Of a DNA stretch of 64,000 bases, positions 43,134-51,558 are shown one piece after another. The stretch is taken from NCBI GenBank assembly GCA_031417835.1, contig JANOWJ010000205.1:52172-116171 (forward strand), written 5' to 3'. Position numbers and translations under genes: made by a program. This DNA is from JADJLQ01 sp031417835 (GTDB lineage: Bacteria; Bacteroidota; Bacteroidia; Chitinophagales; Saprospiraceae). The notes below the pieces were generated by a model. It made no database searches and was not told the origin of the DNA. It was given only the letters and a program-made list of their open reading frames with translations. Within the stretch, counting starts at the first letter, position 1. The number at the start of each line of letters is the position of its first letter.

Positions 43134-45929
43134 TTATTTTGCCGATGATTGTGCCTGTTTCATTGGTTTATATACAACATGATCCGAATTCCCTCCGGCA
43201 ACCAGGTAGGCAATAATATCTTTGATTTCTTTATCATTCAAACTTCGTAACAAACCACCCGGCATAAATGAAACTATTGAAAATTTAGCGGAAGTAACAT
43301 CTTTTTTATCTATCTCACGCAATGATAGTGGCATAAATGGATTCTGTGAAACAAAATATTTTTCGCCTTCTTCATTGACCAGCTTACCCACAATAGAACT
43401 TCCATCTTTCATGGTGAAAACCGTAGACGCATATTGATCTGAAATTTCCTTATTCGGTTCAATGGTATGCTCCATTATATCCTTCGGTGAAAAACGCAAT
43501 CCCACCTGTGTGAGATCGGGACCAATGGCAACACCGGCGCCGCGCATCGTATGACAAGTACTGCAAAACGCAGCATCGAACATTTTCTTTCCGTTTTCAA
43601 AGTCTCGCTTCCCGAGCGGCTCATCCAACAGCGCCAGCGATTCTTTCAGCGTGCGCGATTTACCCGGACCTTTTGGTGTAGGCCGATCTGCAAGATCGTT
43701 GCCCAAAACGGTTAAAAGCGCTGCCCCCGATAGGGTATCATAGTGTCTCCTTTTATTTTTGGGAGTATAATCGAGCGCTTTTTTTCTTGCTTTGTCAATA
43801 AAACCAACATAGCTCACACCGCCTTTATAAGTAAATGCGCTGGCAAACCACTTAAAGTATTTTTCATGAAGTTCAGGAGTCCATCCCGATCTGGCCTCTG
43901 ACAGCACCACGGCGAAATAAGTTTGTTGAGCAGGCGGAACGTTTGACAACATGCGTGCAATGTCCAGTCCGTATTGAGGATTTCTCATGATCATGTCGTG
44001 GGAAGACTTTACCGTCTTTTCCATCGGATCGTCTTTAGCGGTTGCCAGCAAGGTTAATGTTTTATCCAGTGCTCCGGGAGCATTAATGTAAACTAAAACC
44101 TTGCTAAGCTCCCGATCCAGTATATTAGATGATGAAGGATAATGTTTGTCAAGGTATGTCACAACCTGTTCTTTGGTCGTACCTTCCGGTATGCCCATAC
44201 GGAATATCGTCACCTCAAATGCCCTAATCAAATCAATCTTTTGTGATGGAGTGAGTTTATCAAAATCCACCTTCACCAGCGACTGAATCATTTTATCCTT
44301 CAGAACCGATTTACCGTGCCGGGCCAGTGCGATAATCGCCAGGGAAAGCGCTGTCGGATCGGTTTCATTCAAAGCACGGTCCTGCCATTCGGCGACGGGT
44401 TGATGCTCTATAGCAATGCGTGCTGCATAACGCACAAACCGATCTTCGTGTTTTAAGTATGGCCATGCAATATCCACAGCGCCATTTTTAAGTTCATGAT
44501 ATTGCTCCAGGGTTCTTCTTATCTGGTTGGCTTCATTGATGGTTGCTGTGTCACTTTTTGCTACTATTGTCGATGCTTTATCATTAATAGCAGTGATACG
44601 ATACAGGTCAGATTCCAGCCTTCTTCCTCCCGTGAGGAAATACATGGCGCCATCAGGGCCTATTGTTCCATCGGTTAATGGCAATGGCGCACCAGATAAA
44701 AACTCCTCCGCCTCGGCGGTATAAGAAGCGCCTTGTGGTGTCAGATGGATAGCATAAATTATGCCAAAACTCCAGTCGAATGCAAACAAAGCCTTTCTGT
44801 ACTTTTCCGGGAATTTTGCAGTGGATCCATTCATGAAATTGGTAGGTGAACCCTGGCCAATGTTGATCACAGGAGGAAGATTATCAGGTAATATTGGAGA
44901 CCATTTTCCGTTACCGGTTCTCCATCCAAATTCACTTCCGCTGGTGACATGACAAATGCGGGTGGGCCGATACCACGGCATTCCAAAATCCCACTCCATG
45001 TCAGAATCATAAGTAAACAAATCACCTGCCTCGTTGAACGTGATATCAAATTGATTGCGATAGCCGGCACTTACCAGCTCCCAGTTTTGTCCCAGTGAAT
45101 CTATGTGTGCAATCCAGCCACCTGGTGCTTTGCGTTTGGTGGCATGACCTCTTGGGTCTTTTATCTGTGGAAACAAATTATCTTCCTCCCAGACAGGTGG
45201 CAATCGATAAATATCAAATTTCGGTACATCAACGTGATTGCCTGCTGACATATAAATTGACTTTTTGTCGAAAGAAAGGATGAGACTGTGGGGACCATGC
45301 TCGCCTGGCTCGCCTTCAAATGATTTGAGTAAAGTAACTTTATCAAACTGGTCATCACCATCGGTGTCCTGAAGACGATAAAGACCCGTCTTCTTATCCA
45401 TTTTCGTTTCCTTTTTCTTTTCAACCTGCTTGTCATTTTTCTTTTTCTTGTTATTATCATTGTTTCTATCAATGTTATAATTGACCATCACATATAAGCT
45501 ATTGAATGCATACAACAAGCCCTGTGCAAAACCCATCCCAATCATTAAGGTAGAAGTATCGGCATTCTGATAAGCTTCTTTGCCAATCACGAGCATTTCC
45601 ACTTTTGGCATAGTGGTGTCGCCTTGCTCAGGCACATTCAGTCGATAGAGGGCGCCATATTGATCGGAAGTAATCATCCTGCCTTTAGGATCAAAAGTCA
45701 TGGCCACCCATGAGCCCTGATCATGTTCAGCTGGACTATATAAATGCTCCGCACGAAACCCGGCCGGCAGCTTCAACTTATCTATTTTAGGATTGGCAGG
45801 TTGTGCTATCTGCTGAGCTTGCTCCTGCTCTTGTTGTTGCTCTTGCTTTTTACAAGAACCTGCGATAAGGCCAATAAGGGTAACCGATAAGAGTAAGTAC
45901 TTATTAATGTAGAAATTCGAGAAACTCAT
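43134..45929 (-). CDS. Propeller dehydrogenase/HEAT/cytochrome c fusion lipoprotein
   Basis: An exported protein of 931 residues. A lipobox (LIAGSCKK) is followed by a Gln/Glu-rich linker. Residues of about 55-450 form the PVC-type sugar dehydrogenase propeller (VAMTFDPKGRMITSDQ, SAGYRNQFDITFNEAGDLF, DGTIGPDGAMYFLTGG). An acidic/lysine-rich insertion near residues 150-180 (NDNNKKKKNDKQ) is unusual and probably surface exposed. HEAT-like helices run to about 770; a c-type cytochrome with CSTCH near residue 788 and MRGAGVAIGPDLT ends the protein. It likely oxidises glycosides in the periplasm. A 215-base gap separates it from the next upstream gene, the largest in the operon. Confidence 0.82.
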   Translation of the reverse strand: MSFSNFYINKYLLLSVTLIGLIAGSCKKQEQQQEQEQAQQIAQPANPKIDKLKLPAGFRAEHLYSPAEHDQGSWVAMTFDPKGRMITSDQYGALYRLNVPEQGDTTMPKVEMLVIGKEAYQNADTSTLMIGMGFAQGLLYAFNSLYVMVNYNIDRNNDNNKKKKNDKQVEKKKETKMDKKTGLYRLQDTDGDDQFDKVTLLKSFEGEPGEHGPHSLILSFDKKSIYMSAGNHVDVPKFDIYRLPPVWEEDNLFPQIKDPRGHATKRKAPGGWIAHIDSLGQNWELVSAGYRNQFDITFNEAGDLFTYDSDMEWDFGMPWYRPTRICHVTSGSEFGWRTGNGKWSPILPDNLPPVINIGQGSPTNFMNGSTAKFPEKYRKALFAFDWSFGIIYAIHLTPQGASYTAEAEEFLSGAPLPLTDGTIGPDGAMYFLTGGRRLESDLYRITAINDKASTIVAKSDTATINEANQIRRTLEQYHELKNGAVDIAWPYLKHEDRFVRYAARIAIEHQPVAEWQDRALNETDPTALSLAIIALARHGKSVLKDKMIQSLVKVDFDKLTPSQKIDLIRAFEVTIFRMGIPEGTTKEQVVTYLDKHYPSSSNILDRELSKVLVYINAPGALDKTLTLLATAKDDPMEKTVKSSHDMIMRNPQYGLDIARMLSNVPPAQQTYFAVVLSEARSGWTPELHEKYFKWFASAFTYKGGVSYVGFIDKARKKALDYTPKNKRRHYDTLSGAALLTVLGNDLADRPTPKGPGKSRTLKESLALLDEPLGKRDFENGKKMFDAAFCSTCHTMRGAGVAIGPDLTQVGLRFSPKDIMEHTIEPNKEISDQYASTVFTMKDGSSIVGKLVNEEGEKYFVSQNPFMPLSLREIDKKDVTSAKFSIVSFMPGGLLRSLNDKEIKDIIAYLVAGGNSDHVVYKPMKQAQSSAK

Positions 45930-46144
45930 AAGATTGGTAAATTAATTAAAGATTTTTGTTTAAGGTTGTTGAAATTCTGCCATAGACAATTTCTAAGGTA
46001 GTGAAAAAGTGGAATGAAGATACTTTGATTTTTTAAAGTCTTGATGCGGTTTATTGTAACTGAATTTCTTTTTAGGTTCAAGAAAAACTTGGCTGAAATA
46101 AACTCTGACATAACATTCAAAGAATTTATTCCCCACTAGGTTTG

Positions 46145-47023
46145 TTAAAGATTATGTTTGTTGCACATCTCTGCAATAAAGGTCCATCCCTTTTCAGCCA
46201 TATCCCAGGGTTGTGAATATTCACGCCATACATTGATTGCGTTGGCGAAATTCGGATCATTCCGCGTAAAGGCTTCAATCGTGAGCCAGCCATTATAATT
46301 AATAGCCGACAAGGTTGAAAATGTTTCATCCCACGGAATATGACCATCCCCCGGCGTACCACGGTCATTTTCACTGATATGCACATGTGCCAACACAGGA
46401 GCGATTTTGTGTATAGCCTCTCCGATTTTTTTTTCTTCTATGTTAGCATGATGTGTATCGAACATGGCTTTTACATTTGGATGCGCTACACGATTTATCA
46501 ATGAAGACAATTGATCCATAGTATTGCACAAGTAACATTCAAAACGGTTCAGTGCTTCCAGAGCCAGGACGATGTCTGCCTGGGCTGCATAGTCACCGGC
46601 CGTATGTAACACCTCCGCGCTCCATTGATATTCATTGTCATGCGGTGGATGTCTGTCCCCAAACCAGGCAAAGGCAGAATGAAACGGGCCGCAAATAATT
46701 TTAGAGTTAATGGCATGCGCACAATCAATGGCTTTCTTTAATCCTGCAACCGCTTTATCGCGGGTTGCTTTCGATTCGCTGGCCGGGTTTTCATCCTTCC
46801 CCATGCCCAGCACACAAGTGGCTTCAAGATCGATACCCTGAAGATGATTTCCCAGCTTTTTATAAGCGGACACATCCTTTTCTTCCATAAAACATTCAAT
46901 ACCATCGTAGCCGATCTTCTTTAAACGTTCCGTGATTGGCAGGAAGGAATCCGGGAGACCACCCGACCAAACCAACAAGTTGAATCCAATTTTTGTTTTT
47001 AAAGCAGAGTCTCTTATAAACAT
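46145..47023 (-). CDS. Xylose-isomerase-like TIM barrel (hydroxypyruvate isomerase/ketose 3-epimerase type)
   Basis: A soluble TIM-barrel protein of 292 residues. Motifs include IGFNLLVWSGGLP, IGYDGIECFME, DIVLALEALNRFECYLCNT with the metal-binding Glu, VKAMFDTHHANIEEK with the Asp-His ligand pair, HVHISENDRGTPGDG and GWLTIEAFTRNDP with the second catalytic Glu. This full set is that of D-psicose/tagatose 3-epimerases and hydroxypyruvate isomerases, so it is probably active. It is 35 bases after the ThuA gene. A 3-epimerase or 3-keto-sugar lyase role fits the operon. Confidence 0.78.
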   Translation of the reverse strand: MFIRDSALKTKIGFNLLVWSGGLPDSFLPITERLKKIGYDGIECFMEEKDVSAYKKLGNHLQGIDLEATCVLGMGKDENPASESKATRDKAVAGLKKAIDCAHAINSKIICGPFHSAFAWFGDRHPPHDNEYQWSAEVLHTAGDYAAQADIVLALEALNRFECYLCNTMDQLSSLINRVAHPNVKAMFDTHHANIEEKKIGEAIHKIAPVLAHVHISENDRGTPGDGHIPWDETFSTLSAINYNGWLTIEAFTRNDPNFANAINVWREYSQPWDMAEKGWTFIAEMCNKHNL

Positions 47024-47058
47024 ATCATATCCGATTTTGAGTTATAAAAATCAGCCCC

Positions 47059-48087
47059 TCATTTCAAATTAAAATCAGAAGGCTTCAAACCTCTTTTATA
47101 TTTGTCGAAACCAAACATGATGGGCTCATAGATACCAATGGTTTCAGCATTATTCTTGACCGGTATCAGGGCTTCCATATTCAATGCCCAGTAACTTGCA
47201 TTAATCAGCATTCTTCGCAGATCTTCACTGTTTAAATCTGTAGATGCACCCATGGTAGTAGTAAAGATTCTCGCAGTATTTCCCTTTTCAGTTTGATAGG
47301 TTTTAGTCCAGGCAACAGGCATAATCGATTTCGCATAACTGAGTGGCGCATCAGCTGTCATTCCCAATGTCGACTGTCCGTAAAGTAATATATTGGTGTT
47401 AGCATCCAGGCCTTTTACCGTATAGACATCGGTTGGTCCCCAGATATCTTTCACTCCTTTCAGAATAGGGTGACTGCCGTACAATCCATTGATAAGTCCT
47501 CTGGTTCCTTCCGAACCATGCGCACCATGGTGAGAAACCCATGTTTCACCTAACACAGTCTTACCAAAGCCGCTCTCCCAGTTTTTAGCTTTACTGTTGT
47601 AACTGTATTTAGCATACACGCTTTCCTTATTTCGTGAATAAAGGAATGCATGCGTAGAAGTCCGTAAGGCCACCATCGGTTTCCCGGATTGTAAATACTC
47701 ATCAAAATATTTCATTTGATTATCCGGCAATTCCCTGAAGCGTAAACACATAAAGAGTAAGTCGGCTTTCTGCAGGTGTTCCAAGCCTGGAATATTAGTT
47801 TGTGTATTGGGATCGATTTCTCCCGTTTCCGGATTAATGGCAAAAAGAACGGTACAGGTAAAGCCATGTCGCTGTGATAAAATTCTGGCCATCATAGGAA
47901 GTGATTCTTCTGACCGATACTCTTCATCCCCACTGACAAAGACAATATGCTTGCCTTTACCCGGACCTTCTTTACCTTCATAGCGAACCCATTGCTGCAT
48001 AGGCTGAGTGCAGGATGAAATGGATGAACCAAGGATCAATACAAATGCCAAGCAAACGGTGAATAGGTTATGATAATAAGACTTCAT
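47059..48087 (-). CDS. Secreted ThuA-like (trehalose-utilisation) protein
   Basis: A 342-residue exported protein; the signal region contains LILGSSISSCTQP, a probable lipobox. The ThuA fold, related to class I glutamine amidotransferases, is seen in KHIVFVSGDEEYRSEESLP, KADLLFMCLRFREL, GKPMVALRTSTHAF and WVSHHGAHG. ThuA of rhizobia belongs to a pathway producing 3-keto-trehalose, and ThuA-like proteins commonly accompany 3-keto-sugar genes, matching this operon. The reaction catalysed is uncertain. It lies 73 bases after the first gene of the operon. Confidence 0.78.
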   Translation of the reverse strand: MKSYYHNLFTVCLAFVLILGSSISSCTQPMQQWVRYEGKEGPGKGKHIVFVSGDEEYRSEESLPMMARILSQRHGFTCTVLFAINPETGEIDPNTQTNIPGLEHLQKADLLFMCLRFRELPDNQMKYFDEYLQSGKPMVALRTSTHAFLYSRNKESVYAKYSYNSKAKNWESGFGKTVLGETWVSHHGAHGSEGTRGLINGLYGSHPILKGVKDIWGPTDVYTVKGLDANTNILLYGQSTLGMTADAPLSYAKSIMPVAWTKTYQTEKGNTARIFTTTMGASTDLNSEDLRRMLINASYWALNMEALIPVKNNAETIGIYEPIMFGFDKYKRGLKPSDFNLK

Positions 48088-48160
48088 TTCAAAAAATTAA
48101 GTAAGATATTACTTTAAGCAGGTGTATAATAATTAAATTAAACAATTGATTACACATGGT

Positions 48161-51100
48161 TCATTTCTCCATTGGGTGTTGTTTCAATAATTCATCCGAC
48201 GAATAGAAACCGGATTTATTTTGCGTCGCCGTGCGCACCGATTTCACCTTGCCGGGTAAAATAGCAGGGGCTTCGTTACCAAATGAATTTCGAACGTAGG
48301 TGAGCACAGCCGCCACCTCTTCATCATTGAGCAAACCTCCGAATGGCGTCATCGGGACCTGGCCTTCGTATTTAATACCATTAACTACCATGGGTCCCAT
48401 GATGCCATTCAAAACAATTTTTATTAAGCGTACTTCATTACCTGTTACCCACGGAGTGCCCACGATGGATGGAAAACCCGAAGCAGATAGTCCTTTGCCC
48501 GTTGGTTGGTGACAGGTGCTGCAATATCCATCCCTTGCATATATTTCTTTTCCTTTAATAAACAGTTCACGTTCTTTTCCAGTTAGATTGGTTACGATTT
48601 CCTCTTGTTTTTTTTCCTTTAATGACATATCATTTAAATGAGCAAATGCTGTAGCATGTGCCTCCACCATCCACTCATCGAGCGGTTTTTTTCCTGCTTC
48701 ATTTAATATGGCTAAACCTGTTTCCTTATCCAGCCAGGATGCTGCTACGATCGCTTCAAGCCGAACACGACTGTGATCATCCTGTGCTGCTTCAAGGAGC
48801 AATTCCTTTTGATTTTTTATTTGATGTCCACTATAACGAAGAACACGAACAGCTGCAGCTCTTGCGCGAAAGTCTTTTGACTGAAGTACTAGGCGAAGTA
48901 AAGTTTCATCTACCTGATTTAATCCCCAGGTTACCCATAACGCTTCCAACATATTGTGATCATATCCAGCTTCTTTAGTATTGAGCCTGGCCGCCCACGA
49001 TTTGAGTTGTGGCATGACTTCACCTGGCTTATGTGCCCTGATTTCCCGTCTTGTGCGATAGCGTGTCCGGAATTCAGGCAGTTTTAGATTTTCCAGTAAC
49101 TCTGGAATACTTGCACCCGCCACTTTTGCTGGTGTAACCAATGGCCGTGAAGGATAGGTGATCCTGTAAATGCGACCATGGACATGATCCCGGAGAGGAT
49201 CGCGCGCATTGTGTTGCATGTGCCCGATAAGTATGTTATGCCAATCCACCAGATAAAGTGAACCGTCCGGTGCAAACTCCATATCCACAGGCCGGAAATT
49301 TTTATCTTCTGATGATACCAGGTCCTGACGATGATGACTCGTAAAACCAGTGCTATCGTCTACCAGGGTGTGCTGTTTCATTCCTAAAAATCCAATGGTA
49401 TTATTAATGAGAAAATCTCCTTGAATTTCCTCAGGGAAATGTCTGCTTGAAACGAACTCCAATCCGGAAGTAGGACGCACCCTGTGCTTATCTTCAACCA
49501 GGTTAAATGATTTGTGGGTAGCTACCGCATAGCGTGGCTTCACCGATCCTGGCATCATCCATCGCACATCAGGCCCCGATGTTTCTGCAAAAATATTCTG
49601 ACCCCAGTCATCAAAGGCAATCCCCCAGGGGTTGGGAATAGAGAGTTGAGCCGTGCGTTCTAGATGGTGTCGTTGTGGACTATAACGAAAAAAGCCACCA
49701 TTGGTAGCACGCACCGGACCATAGGATGTCTCTACATTGGTGTGGAGGAACACACCTTCACCCATGTAAATAGCGCCCGATGGATCAGCCGCGTAAGCAT
49801 GGTGTGCATGATGCGTGTCGTGATCATCAAAACCACTCAGTATAATTTCTTTCTTATCGGCTTTGTCGTCACCATCGGTGTCTGTATAGAGCATCAGGTT
49901 GGTGCCTTGCGAAATGTATACACCTTCGGGTGCAAACTCAAATCCAACAGGAATGTGCAAACCATCTGCAAAAGTTATTTGTTTGTCTGCTTTACCATCA
50001 TTATCAATATCCTCGAGTATGATGAGCTTATCGTTAGGCTTACTGTCACCTGGTTTATAGTGCGGATAGCTGGGCATGGTGGCCACCCAGAGGCGACCTC
50101 TATTATCAAAGGACAACTGAACAGGATTGGCCAGATCCGAAAATTCCTTTTCCGATGCGAAGAGTTCAATTCTATATCCAGGTGGGACGCTCAGTTTATT
50201 CAATGCATCTTGTCCATACAGATAGGCAAGGCTTCCGTTTTTTTCAGGATTGTAATTGGTTTTCACCGGTGGAAGCGGTGAAGTATTTTTATCCGCTGCC
50301 GCGAGATCCATTATTTCACCTTTTAGCGCGAGCCAGATGGCGCTGTCGCGGATTGCGGTCAGTTCGCGGATTTTTGTAAGTTCAAAAGGATAATTTTCAG
50401 GCCCAAACGGATCATATCTTCGACCGAAAACATGAACTCCATTGGGAATTTTGTAATCGTTGTGCCACATCCAGTTTTTTTCCATCACAGCGGCGTTCAC
50501 CAGTGCGCGATGCGCTTCTGCCTTAGGTTTAGCTTTTCCAAAAACCATATCGGCCAAAAATAATGAGAACCTACCATAGCCTGTATCGTTAAGTTGCGAT
50601 CCATCAATCGTCAATGGCTCTTTGCTTTTTTTATACCATTTGCCAGATGGGGTGAAGGCATCTATATAATGTACCTCGTTATTAGCAGCCACTTCTTCCA
50701 TTGCCTTCGCATAGAGCGAAAGATTTGTATTTTCTTTCAGCCCATTCGGAAGATCATAATTATCTGATAAGTTTTCAAAAGCAATGGGCGATACAATCGC
50801 CAGTTTTGGCGTAGATATTCCGTTGTATTTTCGCCCTAAAGTGTGCTTGATAAAAGCATCCAGTTCTGCTTTGTAATTATCAAGCCCCTGTTCGCCCTGA
50901 AACGATTCATTGTAGCCAAAGAAAGCGATGATAACATCTGCCTTCAGACGCGTAAGCCATTGGTCGGGTGATTCGAAATGACCTTGGCTGCCTGAATTTC
51001 CAGCGAGCTCTGTCTGAAATTTTTCGGCACCGGGAAATGCCCATGGAGAAACACGCCCTGAATGTGGCCTGAAACCAGGCGTATCACCACCATCACACAG

Positions 51101-51310
51101 ATTACGGATGATAAGTAAACTATCCGGGTAACGCACTTGCATTTCGGTTTCGAAATAGCTGTAATTCATCATCCGCGAACCAAGATTATTACCAATCAAA
51201 AGAATATGATCATCTTTTGTAATTTTAAGTGGGGTGTCTTTTTTAGAGCACTGAAATGTGAAGGTCGTGATTGCCAGTCCTACTATAAATTTTTTTAAGT
51301 TCCAATTCAT
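48161..51310 (-). CDS. SGNH hydrolase/propeller dehydrogenase/HEAT/cytochrome c fusion lipoprotein
   Basis: A 1049-residue exported protein and first gene of the operon. A lipobox (FTFQCSK) precedes an SGNH-like domain at about 30-240 (ILLIGNNLGSRMMN, VIIAFFGYNESFQG, IDGSQLNDTGYGRF). The usual GDS serine block is altered to GNN, so esterase activity is doubtful. A six-bladed dehydrogenase propeller spans about 375-735 (NPVQLSFDNRGRLWVATMPS, SLYLVDWHN), then HEAT repeats, then a c-type cytochrome (YCSTCHQPTGKG near 926-937, axial Met in the VPMTPFGG segment). Probably a periplasmic glycoside or sugar-alcohol dehydrogenase. A promoter box lies 35 bases upstream. Confidence 0.82.
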   Translation of the reverse strand: MNWNLKKFIVGLAITTFTFQCSKKDTPLKITKDDHILLIGNNLGSRMMNYSYFETEMQVRYPDSLLIIRNLCDGGDTPGFRPHSGRVSPWAFPGAEKFQTELAGNSGSQGHFESPDQWLTRLKADVIIAFFGYNESFQGEQGLDNYKAELDAFIKHTLGRKYNGISTPKLAIVSPIAFENLSDNYDLPNGLKENTNLSLYAKAMEEVAANNEVHYIDAFTPSGKWYKKSKEPLTIDGSQLNDTGYGRFSLFLADMVFGKAKPKAEAHRALVNAAVMEKNWMWHNDYKIPNGVHVFGRRYDPFGPENYPFELTKIRELTAIRDSAIWLALKGEIMDLAAADKNTSPLPPVKTNYNPEKNGSLAYLYGQDALNKLSVPPGYRIELFASEKEFSDLANPVQLSFDNRGRLWVATMPSYPHYKPGDSKPNDKLIILEDIDNDGKADKQITFADGLHIPVGFEFAPEGVYISQGTNLMLYTDTDGDDKADKKEIILSGFDDHDTHHAHHAYAADPSGAIYMGEGVFLHTNVETSYGPVRATNGGFFRYSPQRHHLERTAQLSIPNPWGIAFDDWGQNIFAETSGPDVRWMMPGSVKPRYAVATHKSFNLVEDKHRVRPTSGLEFVSSRHFPEEIQGDFLINNTIGFLGMKQHTLVDDSTGFTSHHRQDLVSSEDKNFRPVDMEFAPDGSLYLVDWHNILIGHMQHNARDPLRDHVHGRIYRITYPSRPLVTPAKVAGASIPELLENLKLPEFRTRYRTRREIRAHKPGEVMPQLKSWAARLNTKEAGYDHNMLEALWVTWGLNQVDETLLRLVLQSKDFRARAAAVRVLRYSGHQIKNQKELLLEAAQDDHSRVRLEAIVAASWLDKETGLAILNEAGKKPLDEWMVEAHATAFAHLNDMSLKEKKQEEIVTNLTGKERELFIKGKEIYARDGYCSTCHQPTGKGLSASGFPSIVGTPWVTGNEVRLIKIVLNGIMGPMVVNGIKYEGQVPMTPFGGLLNDEEVAAVLTYVRNSFGNEAPAILPGKVKSVRTATQNKSGFYSSDELLKQHPMEK

Positions 51311-51344
51311 GAATTTCCTTTTTATCTGATGTTAAACAAAACTA

Positions 51345-51352
51345 CAAAGGTA
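51345..51352 (-). promoter_or_regulatory. Candidate -7 box for the nine-gene keto-glycoside operon
   Basis: On the minus strand TACCTTTG matches TAnnTTTG exactly; directly adjacent, TAGTTTTG (51337-51344) is a second exact match. They lie 27-42 bases before the ATG at 51310. No standard -33 TTG is visible. No regulator gene or obvious operator repeat is nearby. Confidence 0.4.
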
Positions 51353-51373
51353 AAACTTATATAAGCCGATAAA

Positions 51374-51514
51374 TTATTTTTTAAGAAATCTGATGCGTTT
51401 AAGTCCAATAACAAGTCTATCACTATGAATTTCATCCTTATACTTAACTCTATCAACAAGAGCAAAATAATCATTCCAAAAATAGAAAAATGTAATTTTT
51501 ATGCGGAAGATCAT
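51374..51514 (-). CDS. Possible 46-residue small protein or gene remnant
   Basis: An ATG-started frame in the 248-base gap between the sulfatase and the operon start, oriented like both. The translation begins MIFRIKITFFYFWNDYF and ends DRLVIGLKRIRFLKK. The second half is charged, ordered and protein-like, as if it were the C-terminus of a lost gene; the first half is AT-driven. No family recognised. It could equally be chance. Confidence 0.25.
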   Translation of the reverse strand: MIFRIKITFFYFWNDYFALVDRVKYKDEIHSDRLVIGLKRIRFLKK

Positions 51515-51558
51515 TTGTTTTCATATCTAAATTATTTAATCGAAAGAGTTATATACCA

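Noticed and set aside
45411..45480. A-rich (lysine/asparagine codon) stretch considered as a simple-sequence repeat or slippage site
   Set aside because: The reading frame is intact on both sides and the codons are mixed, so it is a coding insertion rather than a phase-variable tract.
45926..46120. 64-codon minus-strand frame in the gap inside the nine-gene operon
   Set aside because: The composition is AT-driven (Asn, Ile, Leu, Phe), it overlaps the next start, and no similarity is apparent.
49664..50281. 205-codon + strand frame opposite the SGNH/propeller fusion
   Set aside because: It is antisense to a strongly supported multidomain gene; the text is Ile/Val/Cys-rich and unlike a real membrane protein.
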